DNA of 64,000 nucleotides. Origin: Gonapodya prolifera JEL478 (Eukaryota > Monoblepharomycota > Monoblepharidomycetes > Monoblepharidales > Gonapodyaceae). Made by a program: the position numbers and the translations under genes. The stretch is taken from contig KQ965762.1 of NCBI GenBank assembly GCA_001574975.1, positions 1 to 64,000 of the forward strand, written 5' to 3'. Positions 44,700 through 55,293 of this stretch are shown here, in pieces. Each line of letters opens with the position of its first letter. Position 1 is the stretch's first letter. The notes beneath the pieces are model-generated. The model was not told the DNA's origin and did no database searches. It worked only from the letters and a program-made list of their open reading frames with translations.

Positions 44700-45110
44700 A
44701 GTGCAAGATGTGAAGTTATTCTGGAGATTTGGAGACTGACTGCCAAAGTTCAGTTGCTGAACACTCGCTTAACAACCTCAGAAGCCAGTGCAAAGGCAGC
44801 GGAAGCTGACACTGCCATTGCAAAAGAGAGGGCTACAGATTTGGAAAGGTAGGATCTTCCAGTTTCATCAGGATACAACGTGCATTCTAATGTTTTCCAC
44901 CCTTGGCTGCAGAAAACTTGCTGACGTGGAGCAATCTACAGGTACTGAGGATAAGAACCCCCTGATCAATAAAGTAACCGCCTCATTCCAAGAAACAATA
45001 AGATTGGCACACTTCTTGACAAAAACGGCATGCTGGGAAATTAGGTGGCATCACTCCACAAAGAAAACTACTAGCTCAGCAACACAGTTTTCTTAGTGCA
45101 TGAAGAAAAT
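44700..45110 (+). pseudogene. Coiled-coil remnant of the ankyrin family
   Basis: One frame reads RLTAKVQLLNTRLTTSEAS, AKAAEADTAIAKERATDLER. After a plausible intron (donor at 44849, acceptor at about 44912) it reads KLADVEQSTG. Ankyrin copy 1 has the same arrangement, AAAAEEQVRVMAR, intron, KLAEVESSAA, so this is the coiled-coil half of a relative. The ankyrin half cannot be found in the CpG-poor sequence upstream and is presumably decayed beyond recognition or replaced by repeats. Confidence 0.55.
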
Positions 45111-45572
45111 ACCGCGCAAAGCATCAAGGTTGCCTCAAACCATGACGAAATCACCGCATTCAGCTGCAAGATTGCTTCAATCCGGGAACAAGTTCAGTCC
45201 CTGACGCAAACGCAGAAATTGGACAATTCTTGAGTTGGTTGGGTCACCTTGTCCTCCAAGAATGGTGATTCTTCTAGGACGGCGTGCTTGTTTTTCAAGG
45301 GATAGGAGTGGTTGGATTCATCTTTGGGGGTTTTGCAGGATTAAATGGTAGGATCTGTGTTACTAGCTGGTAGCTGATGGTTTTGTACATTTGAATTTAG
45401 TTATGAATGAAAATTTGTTGCGTTGAATGGCAGTGAGTGCACAACTGCATGTAGGCAACACAATGAAGTTGACAAAACATATTATTTTCAAGTTTTGGTA
45501 TCCGCGTGGTACACACACAATATCCGACCGCGCATTTTACAAGACTGACTGATGTACCAAAACAAATGCGTA
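45111..45572. other. Intergenic, no gene seen
   Basis: Normal base composition resumes. No supported gene; contains the 3' end of the RING-H2 gene transcribed from the minus strand. Confidence 0.5.
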
Positions 45573-46663
45573 CTATGTCGCATGTCGCTGCAACGAAGAC
45601 GAGAGAAAGGCAAGACTCCCTCTCAATGTCATGATATGGTACCCGTTGGGCGACTCTCTCCCAGTCACCGATGGAGCTCCTGCGGCAACAGTTGTCGGGT
45701 TACTCGCCGACTCATGGTACGACGTCCTCCACCACGTCCCTCGTCGCGTCAAATCCAGTCTGCACAAGGGACACTCCCCGCGCTGGTGGACGAGCCACTG
45801 ATCAACGCAAGTGACATGGAAGGTGTGCCCGCACGGAAGGCTGCGGAGCGAAGCCCCGCGAGTGAAGGCGTCCAGGCAGATAGGGCAGTATTCGGAGCTC
45901 GGGTCAGGGATCGTACCCGTGGATGAGCGGCGGGGACCGCGTGGGACGGCTAACTGAGCCTTCGGTGGGGGAGTGAGAACGGGAGCTGCAGGAGGCTGAG
46001 ACTCGGTTAGTGCTCTTGGGTCTGGCGAAGATCCAGCTTCAACGTGAAGTGTCTCCGAGCTCGAGCTGACGGGAAGAGGAGAGGCAAAACTCGGTTCTTT
46101 TCCTGAAGACGGGGCTTTCCCCACGGAATCACTGGCAGTTTGTAATTTGTCAGGTCCCGCGACCCCTCCCGACGATTTCTTCGACTTGCGACCCTCAAAG
46201 CGCCACACTTTCAAAGTCTGGAGTATGAGCGGGTCCAAAGTCTGCGGCGGCCCGAGCTCTGGGTCCCTCAAGTCACCATCACCGTCAGTTTCGGGATCGT
46301 CGACCTGCGCGACCGCCTCCCGAAAGATTTCCGGGTTCTGGTGACGAAGAGGCGCTAGAAGGCGTCTCCGGCGCTAGTTGGACGTGTTTTCAGTCGGAGA
46401 ATCGGTTAAAACGCCTGGCAGAGCTCGATCCCAATCGACAGGAATATACTCACATAATGCTGATGCAGAATCACCGCCACCGTCACGGCAGTCAGCACTG
46501 CGACAACCCCAGCGAACACCATCAGCATGATGAAGATTGGACTGTCCCAAACGGACTCGGCTGGGGAGATGGCGAGAAGGCGTCGATCGTCCCAACACAA
46601 CACCGCGAGAGGCACGATGGACTCACATGTTGGGTAGACATTGTAAGGCAGCAGGCTCGTCAT
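45573..46663 (-). CDS. Transmembrane RING-H2 ubiquitin ligase, paralogue A
   Basis: Single-pass membrane E3 ligase of the RNF13/ATL style. An N-terminal exon (from about 46663) ends in a membrane helix, IFIMLMVFAGVVAVLTAVTV. After an intron whose donor follows the helix directly, the protein continues RRRRLLAPLRHQNPEIFREA and LDPLILQTLKVWRFEG, a juxtamembrane block shared with paralogue B. A Ser/Pro-rich spacer leads to the RING-H2: CPICLDAFTRGASLRSLPCG, HTFHVTCVDQWLVHQRGECP and LC, with C-x-H-x2-H-x2-C spacing. A tail of about 60 residues follows. Such ligases usually act on endomembrane or plasma-membrane cargo. The first exon start is not certain. Paralogue B lies 3.9 kb away on the same strand. 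Confidence 0.8.
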
Positions 46664-46870
46664 TTCCCGACGCTGCGACGCCTTTTGGCGATCGAGTGTC
46701 GCCTTTGTTTCGGCCTAGGATTTTGGGATATTCCGGTTCATATTTGACCAGCTTTCTCATATTTTGTCCCTTGATTGCGGACAACGGAGCCAGTTGGGTA
46801 ACTTGGGATATCATTATACTCGTACATTTCATGATTCATTCCGCTCTTCCCACTCCAGTGCACCCCACCT

Positions 46871-47850
46871 CTACAAATTGCTAGCAGCGGCCGTCCTATC
46901 CACCGTTGATCTTCCTGTGCTCTTCACCAATTCCTTCTTTTTCGCACCTGATGCGGACTCCGTTGCATTCGATCCACCTTCAGACTTGGGCTCGAATCCT
47001 TGGAGAGCACTGTTTGCGTAAATAAAATCGGTTGTGATCAGAACGGGGTACACCCAGAGACTGCTGTACCAGCTGTCTTGACTGGCCAGGGGGCAGATTC
47101 CAATGGTCAAGATGACGGCGAGGACAGCTTGCGTGATGGCAACGCTGTAAATGCGTTTAGCGACGGAGCCCAGCGCCGAGCCTTTGAACGACCGCGTCTG
47201 GGCAAAGAGCTTGCCAGCCACAACGACACCGAGACCCGCACGCATGTAAAGTGCGATAAAAGTGAGGTAGTTACTGGCATCCTGCCATGGTTCGGGTCTG
47301 GGTTGAGGCCGGCTGCATGTTGATTAATTTCAACAGGACAGAGGATCGGATCGTGCGAAGCGACATATAGATGAGCTCACTCGAATATATCACGAACATG
47401 ACCACGAGACAAATGTTTGCCATGACGATCACTAGAATAATGTCCCACCCAGGTGAGGACCGCTCTCTGAATCATCTTGGGCCGCTTGCTTGATCACAAT
47501 CTGGGCCTGATACCCCTCAATGATGACACCGCTGGGCTCGCTGACAACCAAGACCACCGAAACAAACGCTGCCGCACACCCATAGGTGTACACCGTAGGC
47601 GGGAAGGTCTTCATGAGGGCGATCGTCCCATGGTGAATGGCTTAACCCACCCACATGAGAACAGCAAGCCGGGTCGTCCAGAGATCGAGTTTGACTCGCT
47701 TGGAAGAAGAAATGAGAATCATGGTCAAGCAGGCGACCCAGACTGCTTGCTTGACCCAACGTGGGTTCCGACTCCCGGCGGGAGAAGGACGAGGTTGTTC
47801 GCATTGTAGGTCATCGTTCCGGTGTTAGCAGGCATTGCGATGCTGCCACT
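46871..47850 (-). CDS. Multi-pass membrane protein of unknown family
   Basis: At least five hydrophobic segments can be read on the minus strand: WVACLTMILISSSK, TYGCAAAFVSVVLVV, WDIILVIVMANICLVVMFVI with YSSELIYMSLRTIR, YLTFIALYMRAGLGVVVAG, KRIYSVAITQAVLAVILTIG and SLWVYPVLITTDFIYANSAL. The hydrophilic C-terminus is Lys/Ser-rich. The pieces lie in different frames joined by short introns that I could place only in part, and the N-terminal exon (upstream of 47820) is uncertain. I do not recognise the family; a 6-7 TM receptor-like or small-molecule transporter topology is possible. It sits between the two RING-H2 genes on the same strand. Confidence 0.5.
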
Positions 47851-48284
47851 GTGCTGCTGATGGGTTGGATCGATGGAATGGTTTGAGCTGGCGATCCGGG
47901 ATGAGGAGACGGTGGTTGATCAGCTGGGAGGAGCGACGTTTGGATTCCCCTCCAACTTACTCTGGCAGAAGAGCTCCACTTAGATCTTTAAAGGAGATCG
48001 ATGATTCATCTTTGAGGGATGTGATATGGCAAGAGTTACATGAATGTTGTGATTAAGGGATTCGAATTCGATTAGGTAGCCACCGCGCCAAGCACCCGAT
48101 GATCATGCTTAGATGCACCTTCAGTCAGTTGTGTGAATGTACCATAGAGCTATCGCTTGCTCAATCTGAGCGTTTTATAGCCACCAGAAGCCTGGATATG
48201 ATCACGTTTATGGTCGGGGTTATCTTGTATTGTCATTCCCATGGCTGTGGGACGAATCCCGAATGACATGCTTGAGTTTCTAAT

Positions 48285-48965
48285 TTAGAGACGGACTTGC
48301 AGTGTAAGCCTTCTTTTCAGAGTAATGTATTTCCACGTCGATACAAAAGGAATTCTGGGGATGAACTTGGCTGTGGTCTCCACCACTTTCACCCGTTGAC
48401 AAGAGACATCTCGACCCGCTCTGAGCGCGCTCCTTAGCTCTTTCCTACCTCCATTCCTTCTTTTCGCGTCCTCCCTCCTTTCACGGAGCAGGGCGGGGCA
48501 TCGATTGCGGGGAAGAAGTCGATCAAGAGCTTGGGAAGGGAATCCACGGACGATGCGATGTCGGGAAGGAAGCAACGAGACGAGGGTCGTGAGGTGAGCT
48601 GATTGGTGCCACGTGAGTGTGCGTCCGATGGGAGACGAGACGGCGAGCAAGTACATGTCGTGATCGACGGGGACGGGACTGTCAACGGGAGGAAAGGGGA
48701 CACCCCCAAGCCACACGAATCAGAACTCGCGAGCAAAGGTGAAAGGTCGATGGGCATCGCTCTCCTCGCTCATGCTACTGGCGCTGTAGATCGAAAGTGG
48801 ACACTCGACAGGAGGAATGTGGATCACCGAGCTAAAGCTTGTGACAGCTATGGCACGACACGGGGGGACGCAGACGGTGTGTTCGAAGCACATCTGCGAC
48901 ATGCAGCTGTGTTCTAATATCACAAAGCGCTGGAAAGTCGAACGTCTCCCTAGTCCAGTCGACAT
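48285..48965 (-). CDS. Small hypothetical protein
   Basis: Two overlapping minus-strand frames of 143 and 81 codons could be exons of a short gene: VECPLSIYSASSMSEESDAH, then LGGVPFPPVDSPVPVDHDMY and LVSLLPSRHRIVRGFPSQAL. Composition is normal but no domain is recognised and no conserved splice junction confirms the model. May be spurious. Confidence 0.25.
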
Positions 48966-49541
48966 GAGAGCTGGAATCGATGTAATTTTGAGTACGTTAC
49001 AAAACGGGACAAGTTCTATTGTTTTAAAACTACAGCGTACACTGCTCGGCGCTCGGTTCGTACGGACTGGTCAGCTTATCTCGGACTTCCGGGCGATTCG
49101 TACGAGTGCACCAGCGCCTCCAGCCGTCCACCTGCGACCAATCTCTCCCATAATCACCCCAACTCTCCCTCACTAAGCCGATCCCACCCTTCCCCCCACA
49201 TCTCCCCTCCTTCCGTCGTCATCCGTCCCTCCCTGCCGCACCAGGATCTTGCCGTACTGAAAACCACCACACCGACGGTCTAGCGAGTGTGCGGAGCGTC
49301 TCGGCAACGGGGACGGATGGAACGAGGGACGTGAGGGGATAGCGTTCGTGGTGTGGTGTGGGAGGGGCGGTTGGGTCGGGAGCTGCATCAGGTGGAGCTG
49401 GCCGAGTTGGAGCGCCAAGAGCAAGAGACGGAGAAGAGTCGGTGGGAGAGCGTGGAGGAGGAGGTGTTGGCGAAAACCCTACAAAGTCCGACACGAATTA
49501 CTCATCCCGCGGTCCGCCACAGAACAAGCGCCCGCCACCCT

Positions 49542-50440
49542 TCACGCACCTCTGCATGACACATCAAACCTACACAACGGACACTCGGCCCTCCCATTCA
49601 CAAGCCACTCGTCGACACAGCCCACGTGGAACGAGTGCGAACAGGGGAGACGGCGGAGGAGTGTGCCTGGGTGGAAGGGGGAGAGGCAGATTGGGCAGTT
49701 CGGGTGGGAGTGTTGTTGTGGTGGTGGTGGTGGGGCAGGTGAAGGGGTAGGAGCAAGGGAGATGTGTGCGGGGAAGGGAAACGAGGAGGAGATGGAGGTG
49801 GGAGAGGGAACGAGTGTGGTTGGTGCGGTTGGTGTCGAGGGGGAGTCGGGGGATGTCAAATGGATTGTTCCGTCGTCCTCGCCCATACCCTTTCCGAAAT
49901 TCAGCTCGCAAGGAGACGGTGGACCAAGGGTGGCAAATGTCTTCGGTGTGCCGGGAATGTCCAGCGAGGCTTCCCTCGTCGTGCCCTCCTCGCACTCTCG
50001 TCGTTCCCCCACGGCCCCTTCCTCAACACTCCCGTCCTTCCCTTCAAACCGCCACACCTCGAACGTCTGCAACAGTACAGGATCGATCCTGCACCACGCC
50101 TGGTCCCTGCCCCCATCCTCCTCCCCCAACGAGACAGGGTGTGACATTGCCAGGCGGTATATGTCGGGATTTTGGGCGCGGAGCGGTGAGAGGAGGCTTG
50201 CGCGACGCTGTGAGATTTTGGGGGTGTGCATTGGCTTAAGCGAGAGCGAGCGAGTGTTTGGATGGGTACATGAAATCGACTCACCACACGCAACAACAAA
50301 ACCAGGACCGCCGTCGTGATCGAGACCATCAGCGCGAGGAGAGTTGTCGTGAGGAGGAGGATGAAGATCGGGTTCGCGAGGATGGGGAGATCGACTGGCG
50401 CTGAATGTTTGTTTGGTGGTGCATATATTGCAGTGGTGTG
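49542..50440 (-). CDS. Transmembrane RING-H2 ubiquitin ligase, paralogue B
   Basis: Same plan as paralogue A. The membrane helix ANPIFILLLTTTLLALMVSI, then TTAVLVLLLRV, is followed directly by an intron (donor GTGAGT at about 50285). The next exon starts RRASLLSPLRAQNPDIYRLA and has IDPVLLQTFEVWRFEG, matching paralogue A. A long Pro/Ser/Thr spacer precedes the RING-H2: CPICLSPFHPGTLLRRLPCS, HSFHVGCVDEWLVNGRAECP and LC. It stops soon after the RING (49542), so the tail is shorter than in A. The start codon of the first exon lies upstream of 50420 and is not fixed. Likely a local duplication, given the shared intron position. Confidence 0.8.
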
Positions 50441-51204
50441 GGTTGGAGGGGAAACTGGACGGCAACTAGGAGCACGGCTTACGTGGATATGCAGATGGAG
50501 AGGGCGACGACGACATCGGTGCGGATTGGAGCGACCAAACAGCGTGAAATAAACTCGGGGAGACAGAAGGGTGCCTCAGGTAGCAAGGCACACGCCACAT
50601 CATACCCGTATTACAAGACATCAAAGGCAAGTGCCCGCGCGGTGAAAGCGGAATCTGACGCAGAATGAGAAAAAACTGTGCTGCGTGACGAAGGACTGCC
50701 TAAGGTGGCAAGGCATACGCCTCTCCCATCTTGCCCTCAAGCGTCCCCCACCCCCACTCTTTTTCTTCAGTCAATCTTAGCGTCGAACGCTATCAGTGAT
50801 TCACCAGCTCGGTTTTACTCAGCTGCGGTTGGGTGGATGTAATGCTGTAATATTATTGTGAGAATGTATGTATTATATAGTCGGAGCTCGCTCGACTGCA
50901 AATGAGATCGACTTGGACGATAAGAAACTTCTTGCAGACTTTCTAAGCAGAAGAAGGTTTCAAATCCCTTGGTATGCAAATCGGATTCGAATGGCTCTGC
51001 AGACAGTCCCAGTTCACCGTCCGATCAGTAACTAACTTCCAGAACCGTCCAGTATCCTCGTCACGGAATTGCATTTTTGAATAGCACCAAAAATATCTTA
51101 AATTCGCCAGCCGAGCAATCCGGCCTTTCTTGAGAGTCGAGCCTAAATCCAATCCCAAGCGGTTTTCAAACATCCCCCCGTTCAGGGCCCCGGCGTAGCC
51201 TCTT
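50441..51204. other. Intergenic with short direct repeat
   Basis: No supported gene. A short repeat recurs: CCTCAGGTAGCAAGGCACAC at about 50575 and CCTAAGGTGGCAAGGCATAC at about 50699. Otherwise nothing recognised. Confidence 0.45.
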
Positions 51205-52559
51205 TCAAAAGAATCAGTGTCAACGAGTCTTAACGCTCAAGTGATCCATGCGGTGGAGGCAGATATTGATCGAAGCAGGAGCGAGTCCGGACGCATATAA
51301 GCAGGTCGTACTCCTGGCCAAGGTTGATCGTGCGGCAGGCGGGTGCGACTGGAAAGACGAGCGATTGGACGCGGAGAGTGCATTGGCGGTGGCTATTTCA
51401 CACCAGAAGGTGGCATGTGTCAGGGTTTTGCTGGAGAAGGGAGCCCAGGTTACCGGAACTGTAAGCTGGAAAATTGCAAACACTTCCATTGGCAGTCGAA
51501 ACAGGACTTATGATGAGTGGGAGCATCGGAGAAGGAGCTCAATTGTCTCTTTCCCGAGTGTTCTGAGCTTGGCATTGGGATACGGGGGAACAGAGAGATC
51601 GCCGAAAGGAGACAACTGGGGACACTCCAGATAAACACAACAAGCTCGCAGTAAATCACAGAGGAGGTTCATTTTGCCTGGAGCACCCAGCGGAACGGTC
51701 GGCTGTCCGTATCAAACACACGATGCAAGCAAACACGGAGATCGTCCAGCTCCTCCTTTGCTACGGAGCGCAAGTCACCAGCGAAGACCTTGGCGCCGCT
51801 AAAGCAAACCAAGACCCAGAGTTTCGACGGATCCTAGCCTCGCACCAACAGGGCTCAAGACCACGAAGAAGCCCAAGCGGAAGTTGACACAAAACACGAA
51901 AAGACCAGACGAAGAATTGCGGAGCAGAGTGCCGAAAGTCTTCAGAAGTGGGTGAAATATCTTGTCATCTTCTCTGCCGGCAAAGGTGATTTGAACTTTG
52001 AGTACTAGACATAAAATGTTGCTTCCACAGCAATCTGGCGAATGCCCAGCGCGACATGGCAGCGATGCATCAACAGGGCACCAAAATTCAGAACGAGAAC
52101 GTAGCTCTTCGGAACCAGAATTCCACTCTTCAAAACGACGTAGCGATCCTTCTGAACGCGGTCTCACAGTTTCAGTCACAGAATAATGAGCTTCTTAAAA
52201 TTGTAACCTCGCTTCGCGACGACAAACTCTCGGCCTCAGCCCAGCGACCCATATTGATCCATGCACCAAAGGATTGTCAAGCTGCGTTGCTTGCCATCGC
52301 TCCTTATGAACCCAACGACACGGACGAGATCAGATTCGCTAGAGGTGACAGAATCCGTCTAAGCCATGTATATAATGACGGATGGGGCATGGTTCGTTGC
52401 CCGAACGTTTTTATGCGATATTTAATAATCTCATTTGACACCCGTAACCCGACACTTGACCTGTTCCGATTAAAGGTGCTCATACCACGAGAGGTACAAC
52501 TGGTTTCTTCCCCTGATCCCATTTCATACCAGACCCAGCAATTCCCCCACCAGAAGTAA
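51205..52559 (+). pseudogene. Ankyrin/coiled-coil family, copy 3, with SH3-like segment (decayed)
   Basis: Family sequence is readable but broken. SLNAQVIHAVEA (about 51224) is out of frame with the following LIEAGASPDAYKQVVLLAKV, apparently after a small deletion. SALAVAISHQKVACVRVLLE and WKIANTSIGSRNRTYDEWEH follow. The frame is then lost near 51625 and picked up as TEIVQLLLCYGAQVTSEDLG. A coiled coil, QRDMAAMHQQGTKIQNENVA, leads into LLAIAPYEPNDTDEIRFARG, DRIRLSHVYNDGWGMVRC, which fits the first strands of an SH3 domain (A-x-Y-x-Y, D-E-I/L-x-F, G-D, D-G-W). The last SH3 strands would be FRLKVLIPREV after a possible intron. An SH3 is not visible in the other copies. Confidence 0.55.
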
Positions 52560-52863
52560 ATTAACAATTCCTCGCTGGGTTTCACTCTCGCAATACGGCG
52601 CTCAGCGAGCAGCGTGAAGCAGGAAAGCGTTGAATGGAGTGATGGCACATATCAGGCTTGTGGGGGTTATTTCTGTGATTGGGGGGTAGTGTGAATATCA
52701 GGATCAATCTGTGTTTACAAGTACTGCCACCACGGTGTATAACTGTAGGAAAGTGCCACGAAAAGCATGGTTAATTACGTCGCTCTACCCCGTCTCTAGT
52801 CAGGTCCAGTCCCTTTCCCCCACTCTCGTCCCACTCTCGTCCCGCGCCGTCACACGGGGTACA

Positions 52864-54866
52864 TTACGCCAGCACCTCCTCGATGGACTGCAAGAACCGT
52901 CCGATTCCATCCGCCGACTCGGCCTCGGAAATCGTCAGCGCGGGGACGATGCGGATGCTTTCGTACACGGACGTCGTCAAGATCAGGAGGTCCCTGAGTA
53001 CCGTGGCGTGATAAGTTTCATGTCGCATCAATACCCACTGGACCGACAAACACTCACTTCTTCAAGGCGGCCTTCTGCACCTCCGCCGACAAGCTCTTGC
53101 CCTCCTTCTTCATCTTCTCGACACCCTCGCCATAAAATTCGACTCCGATCATCAACCCGCGGCCCCTAACATCCACCTTGATATCCTTGCCCTCGACAAT
53201 TCTGGGCAGTTCCGCGTTGAGCAACTTCACAATCTGCTCGCCCCTCGCCACTGCATTGTCAAACACCTTTTCGGTCTGGAACACCTCCAACGTCGCCGCC
53301 GCCGCCGCCATGGCGACGGGGTTGCCGATATAGGTCCCGCCCATAGATCCGGGCGCGCAGGCGTCCAGCACGGCCTTGGTGGACACGATCCCGCTCAGAG
53401 GGTACCCGCTGGCGACACCCTTGGCGAACACGACAATGTCAGGCACGATCCCAGCATGCTCGAACGCAAACGTTGTCCCCGTGCGACCCATCCCGCACTG
53501 TACTTCGTCCGCCACGAGGAGGATACCGTGTCGTTTGGTGATCTCGCGCAAGCCGCGGAGGAACGCGTTCGATGCGGGTACGTACCCGCCCTCGCCGAGG
53601 ACGGGCTCGATGATCACGGCGGCGACTTCGGAGGGGGACGTGACGGTTTTCAGCAGCAGCTCGAACTGCTCCAGCGCGGGTTCGGCGCAGGCAGTGCAGG
53701 TGTCGGGCGAGCAGGTCGATACGCTGTCTCCGGACTTGAGGGGGGATTCGGGGCAGGCGCCAGGGCGGCAGAAGGAACGGTACGGGTGCGGGGCCATGAC
53801 GACGCCCGGCATGAGCGGGCCGAAGTTGGCGCGGTAGACGTTTTTGGAGGTTGTCAGGGAGAGCGTGCCGATCGTGCGGCCGTGGAATCTGAGGGATGGG
53901 TGGATGAGTCAGCAACAAGGTCAGCCGGGCACCAAGAAAGAAAGTGGCTCCGCGGAGATCCGACGTTCCAATGAATCTCGTGGGATTCGACCCAAGAGCG
54001 GCTCCACTGTCCTTTCTATCCTCGAGCATAAGCTGCCTCAGGTAGCAATGTTTGCTTCCGGCGGATCCATCCTCGTGTTGACCCTCGACGACATCACTCA
54101 CCCGCCCTGGAACGCAATAATATTCTGCCTTCCCGTCGAAATCCTGGCAACTTTCACCGCCTCTTCAATCGCCTCTGACCCTGTCGTCCTGAAAAAGAAG
54201 GTGTCGAGACTCGGGTCGGGCATGATGGCGAGCAGTTTGCGCACGGTGTCGACGAGGGGTTTGTGCAGGACAATGCCCATCTGGGCGTGTGCAATGGAGT
54301 TGGATTGCGCTGTTACGGCGGAGACGATCGAGGGGTGGCTGTGGGGGTGGAGGGTGAGTAGGGACGAGGAATGGTGGTCAGGCGTTGTTTGGGATGTTTG
54401 GGTATGGCAGGTGAAGCGACGCCAATCGCGCCGAATGAAAAACTCACCAATGGCCCGTGCTCGTGGCCCCGATACCGGATGTGAAGTCGAGCAGAGTTTT
54501 TCCGTCGACGGTATGGATCCAGACACCTTTCAAGCAAGACACGGAACGTGACTCAGACTCTTCGCTCGCACCGTCGAACACCCTTTCCTCCAAATTTTCT
54601 TCCACATCTCATCCGTTTCCCATCCCCCAAACACCAAACACACCTTGGGCCTTCTCGACAACATGGTCCGACATCCGCGCCAACCCCTTTGTCAAGTGCC
54701 TCTGAGCAATGGCCGCCATCTCGGGTTCAGACAGTGGGGTTGTCCAGTCGGTGACCTTCTCGCGTGTGAGGGTCGCCGTGGAGTAGGCGCAGGCACGCGG
54801 GATTGTTGCGGTCGAGACGCGGGAGAGCGGGGTGGAGAGACGACCGAGAGCGCGGCGGGTCAGCAT
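52864..54866 (-). CDS. Class III aminotransferase, 4-aminobutyrate aminotransferase-like
   Basis: PLP-dependent enzyme, probably mitochondrial, transferring an amino group from 4-aminobutyrate or another omega-amino acid. Five exons (about 54866-54644, 54526-54448, 54339-54102, 53888-53058, 52993-52864) give about 500 residues. The N-terminus, MLTRRALGRLSTPLSRVSTA, is Arg/Ser-rich like a presequence. Family blocks in order: LLDFTSGIGATSTGHCHPSI, FFFRTTGSEAIEEAVKVAR, GFHGRTIGTLSLTTSKNVYR, AAVIIEPVLGEGGYVPA, LLVADEVQCGMGRTG and the PLP lysine in VVFAKGVASGYPLSG. EVLA closes the protein. A Cys-containing insert (CRPGACPES to CSPDTCTAC) before the E-P-V-x-G-E-G-G block is longer than in the bacterial GabT. 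Substrate is by family; alanine-glyoxylate or ornithine transaminase are alternatives. No damage seen. Confidence 0.88.
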
Positions 54867-55078
54867 CGCGGGAAGCGGTGACGGGGTGGTAGCAGAGGGG
54901 GAGAGAGAGAAAGATGCAGCCTTTTTACGTGAGCGGATGGCGGGCCGGATTCGCGGAGGGAGACCGGGGGACCGTGCGTGCTGCGGCCGCGCACTGTATA
55001 TAATATCTTCCTAACACCATATGTACTCCCGTCGAATGTACTACTATTTATCGAATATATATCTAAGCAGAGCAATTC

Positions 55079-55126
55079 TGAGCTACATCTGAACGTCTGA
55101 GCTACATCTGAACATCAAAAGTGCCN
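55079..55126. other. Short direct repeat next to an N
   Basis: GAGCTACATCTGAAC occurs twice in immediate succession (55079-55113), followed by a single N at 55126. As at 23389, the lone N next to a duplication suggests an assembly join. It lies between two convergent or head-to-tail minus-strand genes and affects no recognised coding sequence. Confidence 0.55.
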
Positions 55127-55293
55127 CCAGAAGGGAGCGCAGCCACTTCGAGGGTTTCTTCCTACGATTCGATTACAACGCACTTCACGGTATTCTTATC
55201 CAGTATCAAGATGAAAATACAGGAAGCAGCATTCGAATCACCGCCTCAAAGCAAACCCAACCATTCTCCTCGAGCATGCGCACCGATACTGAG

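Noticed and set aside
49219-49494. Extra minus-strand exon downstream of RING-H2 paralogue B
   Set aside because: A Pro-rich frame with no splice connection needed, as the upstream frame already stops after the RING; no conservation with paralogue A's tail.
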